Shown piece after piece: positions 5,666 to 11,778 of a stretch of DNA of 11,778 nucleotides (within the stretch, counting starts at the first letter, position 1; every line of letters begins with the position of its first letter). Both the position numbers and the translations under genes were made by a program. The stretch is taken from assembly GCA_050485385.1 (NCBI GenBank), contig JBJHBG010000130.1, forward strand, positions 1-11,778. The letters are read 5' to 3'. The notes under the pieces were generated by a model. That model was not told where the DNA came from. It ran no database searches and saw only the letters and a program-made list of their open reading frames with translations. The DNA comes from RECO01 sp050485385. Lineage in GTDB: Bacteria; Pseudomonadota; Alphaproteobacteria; Geminicoccales; Geminicoccaceae.

Positions 5666-6301
5666 ATGCGTGCCGTTCTTGCCGCGCTCGTTCTCCTGTC
5701 CCTCGCCGGCTGTACCGTCGTCGGCATCCGCTCGGGCACCGCGGAGCCGCCGTTCGAGGTGGTGGCCCGGCTCGACGACCGCACCGAGGTCCGCCACTAC
5801 GCCCCTCGGCTCGCCGCCGAAACCACCGTGCCGGGCGTGCCCGGCGCCCGCAACGACGCCTTCCGCAAACTCGCCGGCTACATCTTCGGCGGCAACCGGG
5901 CCGAGCGGCGCATTGCCATGACCGTGCCGGTCGTCGTCGACGAAGGACAGCGCATCGCCATGACGGTGCCGGTCGCGGTCGACGAGACGTCCTCGGCGAC
6001 CACCATGCGCTTCTACCTTCCGGCCGAGTTGACGCTGGCGACGGCGCCCGTGCCGAACGATCCCGCCGTAATCTTGGTCGAGGTGCCGCCGACCTTCGCC
6101 GCGGTGCGACGCTTTCGGGGCTCCACCGGACGCGCGGCCGTGGCGCGGGAGACGGCGGCATTGCTGGCAGCGCTCGAGGGCTCGGACTGGCACCTAGCAG
6201 GCGAGCCGGTGGCCTACTTCTACGATCCGCCCTGGTCGTTGCCGCCGCTGCGGCGCAACGAGGCGGTCGTGCCGGTCACGCCGCCGGCTGATCGCTCCTG
6301 A
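5666..6301 (+). CDS. SOUL heme-binding family lipoprotein
   Basis: This 211-residue protein begins with a lipoprotein signal ending L-A-G-C, with Cys16 as the lipidation site, so the mature protein should be membrane-anchored in the periplasm. The rest is a SOUL/HBP domain: E-V-R-H-Y at 41-45, A-F-R-K-L-A-G-Y-I-F-G-G-N at about 65-77, M-R-F-Y-L-P near 114-119, and a C-terminal Y-F-Y-D-P-P-W. The family signature I-A-M-T-V-P-V occurs twice, as a 14-residue tandem repeat (82-95 and 96-109). SOUL proteins bind heme or related tetrapyrroles, but their bacterial role is poorly defined. ATG 5666 is chosen because GGGAG lies eight bases upstream and the lipobox is then ideally placed; the frame stays open further upstream but runs through the terminator. 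The 3' end overlaps the convergent aldolase gene by 26 bases. Confidence 0.9.
   Translation: MRAVLAALVLLSLAGCTVVGIRSGTAEPPFEVVARLDDRTEVRHYAPRLAAETTVPGVPGARNDAFRKLAGYIFGGNRAERRIAMTVPVVVDEGQRIAMTVPVAVDETSSATTMRFYLPAELTLATAPVPNDPAVILVEVPPTFAAVRRFRGSTGRAAVARETAALLAALEGSDWHLAGEPVAYFYDPPWSLPPLRRNEAVVPVTPPADRS
5909..5992 (+). repeat. Two-copy 42-bp direct repeat within the SOUL gene
   Basis: Two adjacent 14-codon units (5909-5950 and 5951-5992) encode R-I-A-M-T-V-P-V followed by V/A-V-D-E. They differ mostly at third codon positions, so the duplication is old and selected at protein level. Paired motifs of this kind are, to my recollection, a feature of bacterial SOUL proteins. Confidence 0.75.
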
Positions 6302-6671
6302 GGCGAAACATCTCCACCACCGGCGTCGCCACGCCGCCGTAGATCGCGGGCTTGCGCAGCCTGACGCGCGCCGCGTCCACCCGCGGATCGTCGAAGCAGA
6401 AGGCCAACAGGTCCTCGGCCAGCGTCTCCAGGAGGTCGGTGTGGTCGCGCGCCGGCCAGCCGTGGTGGAGCTCGCGGTAGAGGCGGTCGTAGTCGAGGGT
6501 GTCGGCCAGTCCCGCCACCCGGATGCCACCGCCGAACCGGAACAGGTCGACGTCGATCACCAGCGGTTGACGGTAGTCGGGATGCTGCTCGAACGCGGCC
6601 GCCCCGACCTTCATCTGCACCGTCACCCCCTCGAGGCCGATGCGCTGCCAGCTCCGCTCCCGGTCGATCAT
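6276..6671 (-). CDS. Dihydroneopterin aldolase/epimerase family protein (FolB/FolX-like)
   Basis: This 131-residue protein has the FolB/FolX fold, which acts on 7,8-dihydroneopterin (aldolase, folate pathway) or on its triphosphate (epimerase, monapterin pathway). Family landmarks are V-G-A-A-A-F-E at 22-28, L-A-D-T-L-D-Y-D at 55-62 (Tyr61 matching the catalytic tyrosine region), L-E-T-L-A-E at 81-86, and Lys107 in R-K-P-A at the usual catalytic lysine position. ATG 6671 overlaps the stop of the upstream reductase gene as ATGA, indicating translational coupling. A pteridine reductase as direct partner resembles the E. coli FolX/FolM pair that makes tetrahydromonapterin, so FolX is as likely as FolB. 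No folK or folP is in view. The 3' end runs 26 bases into the convergent SOUL gene. Confidence 0.85.
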   Translation of the reverse strand: MIDRERSWQRIGLEGVTVQMKVGAAAFEQHPDYRQPLVIDVDLFRFGGGIRVAGLADTLDYDRLYRELHHGWPARDHTDLLETLAEDLLAFCFDDPRVDAARVRLRKPAIYGGVATPVVEMFRLRSDQPAA

Positions 6672-7420
6672 TGGCCGACGATGCTCCGGTCGGTGTAGCG
6701 GGGGTCGAGCCGCTGACCACCGTCGACGTAGAGGATTTGCCCCGTCACGGCGGGCGACGCGATCAGGTAGCGGAGCGCCGTGACCAGGTCCGCCAGATGG
6801 CTGCCGCGACCGAGCGGGGTCTTGGGGTGCGCCGCCTCGAACTCGGCTTGGCTCTGCGCGCCGCTGGGCAGGGTCAGGCCGGGGGCGATGGCGTTGACCC
6901 GGACACGCGGCGCCAGCTCGATCGCCTGCAGGCGCGTCGCCGTAGCGAGGCCCGTCTTCGACAGCGTGTAGGAGAGGTAGTCCGGCAGCGGGAAGGCCAC
7001 CTTCTGATCGAGGACGTTGACGATGTGGCCGACCGTGTCGGCCGGCACCTGCGCCGCGACGTCGCGGGCGAGGAGCAGCGGTGCCAGCAGGTTGATCCCC
7101 ACCTGCCGGCGGAAATCCGCGGGCGTCAGATCGGCGCTCGTATCGGCCTCGAAGATCGAGGCGCTGTTGACGAGGAGATGCAGCGGCCCGAGCGCGCGGA
7201 CGGCAGCCTGCACCACCCCCGCCACCGCGTCGTCGTCGCCGAGGTCGGCCTCGACCACCGCCGCCCGTCGCCCGGCACGCTCCAGGTCGGCGGCGAGTGC
7301 CTGGCCTCGCGTCGAGGAGCCGTGACAGTGGATCGCCACCGCCCAGCCGTCCGCCGCCAGGGCCTCGACGAAGACGCGGCCGACCCGGACGGCGCCGCCG
7401 GTGACGAGTGCGGCGCGCAT
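6668..7420 (-). CDS. SDR-family pteridine reductase (FolM/PTR1-like)
   Basis: This 250-residue short-chain dehydrogenase/reductase probably uses NADPH to reduce dihydropterins or dihydrofolate. The cofactor motif is T-G-G-A-V-R-V-G at 7-14, i.e. the TGxxxRxG form of pteridine reductases rather than the classical TGxxxGIG. A histidine-rich H-C-H-G-S follows the second strand, as in PTR1, and N-S-A-S is at 85-88. The active site has Asp138 where most SDRs have Ser, with Tyr151 and Lys155 in Y-T-L-S-K; this Asp/Tyr/Lys triad is the pteridine reductase signature. A good GAGGG lies seven bases before ATG 7420, which shares one base with the upstream stop (TGATG). Its stop overlaps the downstream FolB/FolX-like start, consistent with joint action in tetrahydropterin or folate synthesis. 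Confidence 0.88.
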   Translation of the reverse strand: MRAALVTGGAVRVGRVFVEALAADGWAVAIHCHGSSTRGQALAADLERAGRRAAVVEADLGDDDAVAGVVQAAVRALGPLHLLVNSASIFEADTSADLTPADFRRQVGINLLAPLLLARDVAAQVPADTVGHIVNVLDQKVAFPLPDYLSYTLSKTGLATATRLQAIELAPRVRVNAIAPGLTLPSGAQSQAEFEAAHPKTPLGRGSHLADLVTALRYLIASPAVTGQILYVDGGQRLDPRYTDRSIVGQ

Positions 7421-8316
7421 CAGGCGGCCCTCGCCGCTTCGAAAGCACGGAGTTCCGCCTCGACCCACGGTGCGCGTCCGCTGTCGGTCAGGTCGAGGAA
7501 GTCCTCCAGGTGGCGGACGCGGCCTGCCTCCAGATACGCCACGACCAGGCGGTTCAGCCGGCGGTCGAAAGCGAACTGCCGTGCCGCCGCTGCACGGATG
7601 TCGGCCGTGAGGCGCATGGCCCCGGCTTGGAGCAATGCCAGGATCGTCGCATAGCCCCGATCCGCCCGCTCGGCCGCGTCCGGCGCCATCGTCGTCGAGC
7701 CGAGGCGCTTGTAGTAGAGATAGAGGCCCTCGGGATGCACCTGCATCGTCGGTGCGGCACTCAACAGCTCGAGATTGATCAGCACGTCCCCGGCGAAGGG
7801 GGTCGGCGTCCAACCCGCGGGCGCCAACTCGCGGCGGAACAGGCAGGCGAAGGGAACGCGCGGCGTGAGCAGGTCGTGCGCGGTGAACCGACGCGGTGCG
7901 GCGAACGCCGCCAGCGGCTGCTTGTAGAAGCGGCCCTCGGTGTCGTGGACCGCCGTGTTGCAGACGGCGGCACCATGCGCCTCGGCCAGCGGCACGAGCT
8001 TGGCGAGCCGATCCGGTCGCATCGCGTCGTCGGCATCGAGCGCACCCACGATGCGACCGCGCGCTGCGGCGAGCGCCACGTTGCGCGCGGCCGGACTGCC
8101 CGTGGCCACGCCGCCGGTCGAGACTTGGCGCACGCGGTCGTCGACCACGCCGGCCCGGCCGAGGGTGGCTAGGTAGTCGCTGCCGTCGTCGCTGGCGATC
8201 ACCACTTCGAAGTCGGGGAGCGTCTGCGCGAGCGCGCTCGCGATGCAGCGAACGATCGTGTCGTGCGCTCGATAGGCCGGCACGATCAACGAGACGAGCG
8301 GGGCGGTCGGCGGCAT
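7420..8316 (-). CDS. GT2-family glycosyltransferase
   Basis: This 298-residue protein has an N-terminal GT-A domain of family 2, transferring a sugar from a nucleotide-sugar donor. Key features are S-L-I-V-P-A-Y-R at 9-16, D-D-G-S at 43-46, A-R-N-V-A-L-A-A-A-R-G at 77-87, and the metal- and nucleotide-binding D-A-D-D at 94-97. No membrane segment or signal is evident, so it is probably cytoplasmic or peripheral. The C-terminal 120 residues are helical and not diagnostic. The acceptor is unknown: envelope polysaccharide is the default for the family, but translation is coupled (TGATG) to a pteridine reductase and a FolB/FolX-like gene. GGAG about eight bases upstream supports ATG 8316. It is the first gene of the minus-strand set, divergent from the TRAP genes across a 194-bp gap. 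Confidence 0.88.
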   Translation of the reverse strand: MPPTAPLVSLIVPAYRAHDTIVRCIASALAQTLPDFEVVIASDDGSDYLATLGRAGVVDDRVRQVSTGGVATGSPAARNVALAAARGRIVGALDADDAMRPDRLAKLVPLAEAHGAAVCNTAVHDTEGRFYKQPLAAFAAPRRFTAHDLLTPRVPFACLFRRELAPAGWTPTPFAGDVLINLELLSAAPTMQVHPEGLYLYYKRLGSTTMAPDAAERADRGYATILALLQAGAMRLTADIRAAAARQFAFDRRLNRLVVAYLEAGRVRHLEDFLDLTDSGRAPWVEAELRAFEAARAA

Positions 8317-8510
8317 GATCGGCGCTCCGAACTGCGGTCGCCCTTGAGCTAGCGGCTTCCGCGGTCAGGGCAAGACGCCGTCGCGATTCGTGCTGCACCG
8401 CACAGAACCGCAGTTGCGACTACGACCGAGGTCGTGTAGCGACCCGACGAAGCCGCATGGGAGCCATGCCGGCGATGCTTGCCTTTTCGCGTATCCAAGG
8501 AGCAGCATTC
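8317..8510. promoter_or_regulatory. Divergent intergenic region with inverted repeat and palindrome
   Basis: This 194-bp gap should hold promoters for both the glycosyltransferase operon (-) and the TRAP genes (+). AACTGCGGT at 8330-8338 is repeated in inverted orientation as ACCGCAGTT at 8407-8415. ACGACC-GA-GGTCGT at 8422-8435 is a perfect palindrome. A possible + strand promoter is TTGCGA at 8414-8419 with TAGCGA at 8437-8442 and a 17-base spacer, which would place the palindrome in the spacer as an operator. The hexamers are poor matches to consensus, so this is tentative. Confidence 0.35.
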
Positions 8511-9503
8511 ATGACTGCGATGTTCAAGGGAGCCACCTTCGCTGCGGCGTTGGCGGTGGTGGCCGCCACACCGGCGCTCGCCCAGGATCGGTCCGACTGG
8601 CCGTCGAGCTTCAGCGTCGGGACCGCCAGCCAGGGTGGCACCTTCTTCATCTACGGTGCCGGCTGGGCCAATCTCGTGACCGAGATGACCGGCGTGCCGT
8701 CGAGCACCGAGGCCACCGGCGGTCCCGTGCAGAACTTGGCGCTGGTACAGACCCGCGACGTCGACTTCGGCATGACGACCATGGGCCCGGCGCGCGAGGC
8801 GTGGGACGGCAACAGCCCGATCGTGCCCGGCGTCGAGTTCAAGGACGTCCGCGCCATCTTCCCGATGTACCAGACGCCGTTCCAGGTCGTCGCGCTGCGC
8901 GATTCGGGCATCGCCTCGATCGCCGACCTCGACGGCCGGCGTGTCGGCGTCGGCCCGCGCGGCGGCACCTGCGGCACCTACTGGCCGCAGTTCTTCGAAG
9001 CACTCGGCGTCAACGTCGACGCCCAGTTCGGCGGCGCCTCCGACCTCGCCGGCCAAGTCCAGGACGGCCTGATCGACGCCTTCGCCTTCTGCGCCGGCCT
9101 GCCGATCGCGGCCTTCTCCGAGTTGGAGGCGCAGCGGACGGTGAACATCTTCGCGTTCACCGAGGAGGAGCAGGCGCAGTTGGTCGAACAGTTCCCGGTG
9201 AGCGCCTTCGAAGTTCCGGCCGGCACCTACAACAGCACGCCGGACACGCAGCGCTCCGTTTCCATGTGGAACTTCGCCATCGCCCACAAGGACGTCCCGG
9301 CGAGCTTCGTCAAGGAGGTCATGGCAACCGTCCTCGACAACCACGACCGGATGATGCAAATCCACGGCGCCTCGGAAGAGACGTTGAAAGAGAACTACGT
9401 CCACAACACCTTCCTGTGGTTCCACCCGGGCGCGATCGAGTACTTCGAGGAGCAGGGCTTCGACATCGACGAGGCGCTGTTCCCGCCGGAGTGGCAGGGC
9501 TGA
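8511..9503 (+). CDS. TRAP transporter solute receptor, TAXI family
   Basis: This 330-residue periplasmic binding protein belongs to a TRAP uptake system. The signal peptide ends T-P-A-L-A before Q-D, with cleavage at about residue 25. The mature part opens with F-S-V-G-T-A-S-Q-G-G-T-F-F, the TAXI-type ligand-binding start, followed by E-A-T-G-G-P-V-Q-N-L and D-V-D-F-G-M. D-L-D-G-R-R-V-G-V-G-P-R-G-G-T comes at the start of the second lobe. TAXI receptors have been linked to glutamate, other dicarboxylates or unknown organic acids, and the ligand here is unknown. ATG 8511 is chosen because AAGGAG at 8497-8502 lies eight bases upstream and the signal peptide is then normal; an in-frame ATG at 8457 would spoil it. 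It is followed by a hairpin and then the permease. Confidence 0.93.
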   Translation: MTAMFKGATFAAALAVVAATPALAQDRSDWPSSFSVGTASQGGTFFIYGAGWANLVTEMTGVPSSTEATGGPVQNLALVQTRDVDFGMTTMGPAREAWDGNSPIVPGVEFKDVRAIFPMYQTPFQVVALRDSGIASIADLDGRRVGVGPRGGTCGTYWPQFFEALGVNVDAQFGGASDLAGQVQDGLIDAFAFCAGLPIAAFSELEAQRTVNIFAFTEEEQAQLVEQFPVSAFEVPAGTYNSTPDTQRSVSMWNFAIAHKDVPASFVKEVMATVLDNHDRMMQIHGASEETLKENYVHNTFLWFHPGAIEYFEEQGFDIDEALFPPEWQG

Positions 9504-9517
9504 CCGCGACTTGATCC

Positions 9518-9546
9518 GACCCCACCGGCTGCGGCCGGTGGGGTTC
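9518..9546 (+). terminator. Intercistronic GC-rich hairpin between receptor and permease
   Basis: ACCCCACCGGC (9519-9529) pairs with GCCGGTGGGGT (9534-9544) across TGCG, an 11-bp perfect stem followed by TCGTCG with only a short T run. It probably acts as a leaky terminator or a 3' stabiliser that lets the receptor be made in excess of the permease. A second inverted repeat (CGGCGG-CGTG-CCGCCG, 9555-9570) follows before the permease ribosome binding site. Confidence 0.6.
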
Positions 9547-9599
9547 GTCGCATCCGGCGGCGTGCCGCCGAGCCGAAGAACGAGGGGGACCAAGCGGCA

Positions 9600-11765
9600 A
9601 TGGCGGACACCAAGCGCGACGCGAGCGAGGAGGCCCGCGTCGACGAGCTTCTGGCGCGCGGTATCGAGGACGAGCCGGCGGCCAGCAATCAGCGCAGCCC
9701 GGTCGGCGTCGTCGGCTACGTGCTCGTCGCCCTCTCGATCGTCTACACCACCTTCCACCTGTTGGTTCTCAACGTCTTCCCGCTGGAGACGTGGAGCTTC
9801 CGCATCATCCACGTCGCCGGCGGCCTGGTCATCGGCTTCGCGCTGATCGCCACCTCGGGCTTTGCGAACGGCGAGGCGCGGACGCCTGCCGCGCAGGGAT
9901 TGACGGCGCTCCCACGCCTGCTCGCCTGCGCGCTCGTGCTCATGGCCGTCGGTCTCTTCGCCTATGCGTGGATCCTGCGCAGTCAGGCCGGTCTGATGAA
10001 CCCGCCGCCCTGGGTCTGGCAGTACGGCGCCTGGGCACTCGTCGCCGGCACCATGCTCGCCATCCTGACCGGCTGGATCGAACGGCCGGACTCGACCCGC
10101 GTCAGCCTCGTCGACTGGACCTTGGGGGGCGCCGCCATCGCCGTGGCGCTCTATCTCGTCTTCAACCTGGGAGCGTTGCAGTTCCGCGCCGGCGTCATGC
10201 CGACGCGCCCCGACTTCTGGGTCTCGCTGGCCGGCTGCGCCCTGATCCTGGAGCTGACGCGCCGCGTCGCCGGACTGCCGCTGGTGATCATCGCCGCGGT
10301 GTTCATCGGCTACGGCTTCCTCGGCCCCTGGTTGCCGGGTTTCCTCAACCATCGCGGCTACAGCTTCGAGCGACTGTTCACCTACATCTACACCGACAAC
10401 GGCATTCTCGGGCCGACGACGGCGGTCAGCTCCACCTACATCATCCTGTTCATCACCTTCGGCGCCTTCCTCCAGGCCTCCAGGGTCGGCGACTACTTCG
10501 TGGCGGTGGCCTTCGCCGCCGCCGGCCGGGCGCGGGGTGGCCCTGCCAAGGTCGCCATCTTCGGCTCCGGCCTGATGGGCATGATCAACGGCACCTCGGC
10601 CGGCAACGTGGTGGCGACCGGCTCCCTCACCATCCCGCTGATGAAGAAGGTCGGCTACCAGAGCAAGAGTGCGGGCGCGATCGAGGCGGCGGCCTCGTCC
10701 GGCGGTCAGATCATGCCACCGGTCATGGGTGCGGGCGCCTTCATCATGGCCGAGGTGACGGGCATCCCCTACCAGGAGATCGCCGTCGCCGCGCTGATCC
10801 CCGCCATCCTCTACTTCGTCTCGGTCTACTTCATGGTCGATTTCGAGGCGGCGAAGACCGGCATGCGCGGCCTGCGCGACGACGAACTGCCGGTGCTGCG
10901 CGAGCTGATCAAGCAGGCCTATCTGTTCGCGCCGATCATCATGCTCATCACGGCGCTGTTCCTCGGCTACTCGGTCATCAGGGCCGGCACCTACGCGCTC
11001 ATGGCGGCTACCGTGGTGAGCTGGCTGACGCCGCACGCGCTGGGCCCGAGGGGTATCCTGCGCGCGCTGGAACTCAGCGCCCACATGGTGATCCCGCTCG
11101 TCGCGGTCTGCGCCTGTGCCGGCATCATCGTCGGCGTCATCGGCCTCACCGGCGTGGGCTTGCGCTTCTCCTCGCTGCTCTTGGCGCTCGCCGAGCAGAG
11201 CCAGTTGCTGGCGATGATCTTCGCCATGGGCATCTCCATCCTGCTCGGCATGGGCATGCCGACCACCGCCGCCTATGCCGTGGCGGCGTCGGTCGTGGCA
11301 CCGGGCCTCGTCCAACTGGGCGTGCCGACGCTCACGGCGCATTTCTTCGTGTTCTACTTCGCGGTCATGTCGGCGATCACGCCGCCGGTGGCGCTCGCCG
11401 CCTACGCCGCGGCCGGCATCTCCGGCTCGAAGCCGATGGCCACGTCGGTCGCCGCCTTCAAGGTGGGCCTCGCCGCCTTCATCGTGCCGTTCATGTTCTT
11501 CTACAGTCCGGCCCTGTTGATGCAGAGCACGGCCATCGCCAGCGTCCAGGGTCTCTTGACCGCAGGCATCGGCGTCTACCTGCTCGCCGCCGCGGTGCAG
11601 GGTTGGCTGCTCGCAAGGCTCAACCCGGTCGAGCGGCTGGTCGTCCTGATCGCTGCGGTCAGCATGATCTCGGGCGGCTGGATGACGGACCTGCTCGGTC
11701 TCGGCCTCGGCCTCTTGGTCGGCCTCAACCAGCGCCGCGTGCTCGCCCGCGTCGCCGCCGAATAG
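9600..11765 (+). CDS. TRAP transporter fused permease (DctQM type, TAXI partner)
   Basis: This 721-residue integral membrane protein combines the small (DctQ-like) and large (DctM-like) TRAP subunits in one chain. It drives Na+- or H+-coupled uptake of the solute delivered by the receptor encoded just upstream. After a charged cytoplasmic N-terminus of about 33 residues come several helices of the small-subunit-like part, then the DctM core. The core is marked by G-S-G-L-M-G-M-I-N-G-T-S-A-G-N from 322, S-S-G-G-Q-I-M-P-P-V-M-G-A-G-A-F shortly after, and the second-half G-M-G-M-P-T-T-A-A-Y from 550. Extra helices follow the core near the C-terminus, as in TAXI-associated fusions. ATG 9600 is preceded by GAGGGGG with a rather long spacing of about 11 bases. 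The gene appears complete, and only 13 bases follow its stop in the window. Confidence 0.94.
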   Translation: MADTKRDASEEARVDELLARGIEDEPAASNQRSPVGVVGYVLVALSIVYTTFHLLVLNVFPLETWSFRIIHVAGGLVIGFALIATSGFANGEARTPAAQGLTALPRLLACALVLMAVGLFAYAWILRSQAGLMNPPPWVWQYGAWALVAGTMLAILTGWIERPDSTRVSLVDWTLGGAAIAVALYLVFNLGALQFRAGVMPTRPDFWVSLAGCALILELTRRVAGLPLVIIAAVFIGYGFLGPWLPGFLNHRGYSFERLFTYIYTDNGILGPTTAVSSTYIILFITFGAFLQASRVGDYFVAVAFAAAGRARGGPAKVAIFGSGLMGMINGTSAGNVVATGSLTIPLMKKVGYQSKSAGAIEAAASSGGQIMPPVMGAGAFIMAEVTGIPYQEIAVAALIPAILYFVSVYFMVDFEAAKTGMRGLRDDELPVLRELIKQAYLFAPIIMLITALFLGYSVIRAGTYALMAATVVSWLTPHALGPRGILRALELSAHMVIPLVAVCACAGIIVGVIGLTGVGLRFSSLLLALAEQSQLLAMIFAMGISILLGMGMPTTAAYAVAASVVAPGLVQLGVPTLTAHFFVFYFAVMSAITPPVALAAYAAAGISGSKPMATSVAAFKVGLAAFIVPFMFFYSPALLMQSTAIASVQGLLTAGIGVYLLAAAVQGWLLARLNPVERLVVLIAAVSMISGGWMTDLLGLGLGLLVGLNQRRVLARVAAE

Positions 11766-11778
11766 CGAAGGCCGGCCC

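Noticed and set aside
5488..6291. Alternative long plus-strand frames through the small RNA and SOUL gene
   Set aside because: They run through the intrinsic terminator and yield Arg-rich sequence. The lipobox and SOUL domain fix the true frame and start at 5666.
8457..8510. Upstream in-frame ATG for the TAXI receptor
   Set aside because: It would put 18 extra residues before a normal signal peptide, while ATG 8511 has AAGGAG at ideal spacing.
8349..11342. A 997-codon open frame on the minus strand across the TRAP genes
   Set aside because: It is antisense to two clear TRAP genes. Its composition (Arg, Gly, Asp, His and Ala rich, no domain) is the usual shadow of high-GC codon use.
1..11778. 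CRISPR array, insertion sequence, phage, toxin-antitoxin or defence system
   Set aside because: I saw no regularly spaced repeats, no transposase or integrase motifs and no paired small toxin/antitoxin genes. The conventional genes are metabolic, transport or envelope functions.

Overview
The window is GC-rich throughout, with strong third-position G/C bias and long open frames antisense to real genes. It reads as chromosomal DNA from a high-GC alphaproteobacterium. A Rhodospirillales- or Geminicoccales-like host is my inference from gene content (TRAP-TAXI transporter, pteridine reductase beside FolB, SOUL lipoprotein, PuuA-type glutamine synthetase). No marker gene such as rRNA is present to prove it. 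I see no tRNA, rRNA, CRISPR array, insertion sequence or phage gene.

Layout. Positions 1-110 are an almost pure G/C low-complexity stretch that looks like a poor contig end. Next come a glutamine synthetase-family ligase (258-1628, +) and an overlapping small lipoprotein (1594-1923, +). These converge, with one base between stop codons, on an EamA/DMT permease (1925-2863, -). Divergent from the permease is a + strand set: an Old Yellow Enzyme of the YqjM type (2931-4040), a CDF metal exporter (4062-4958) and a small secreted protein with a DxDxDG loop (4986-5423).

From about 5424 to 5665 there is no conventional gene, but the stretch is dense in signals. It holds a Shine-Dalgarno run matching the 16S rRNA 3' tail over 13-14 bases, a 25-codon ORF, several consecutive perfect stem-loops and a strong UUCG intrinsic terminator. 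The terminator sits just before a SOUL heme-binding lipoprotein (5666-6301, +). This is the most unusual part of the window.

On the minus strand a tightly coupled set runs 8316 to 6276: a GT2 glycosyltransferase, a pteridine reductase (FolM/PTR1-like) and a FolB/FolX-like aldolase, joined by TGATG and ATGA stop/start overlaps. The last two probably act together in tetrahydropterin or folate metabolism, and the glycosyltransferase is an unexpected partner. Divergent from it, a TRAP-TAXI uptake system fills the rest: a periplasmic receptor (8511-9503), an intercistronic hairpin, and a fused DctQM-type permease (9600-11765).
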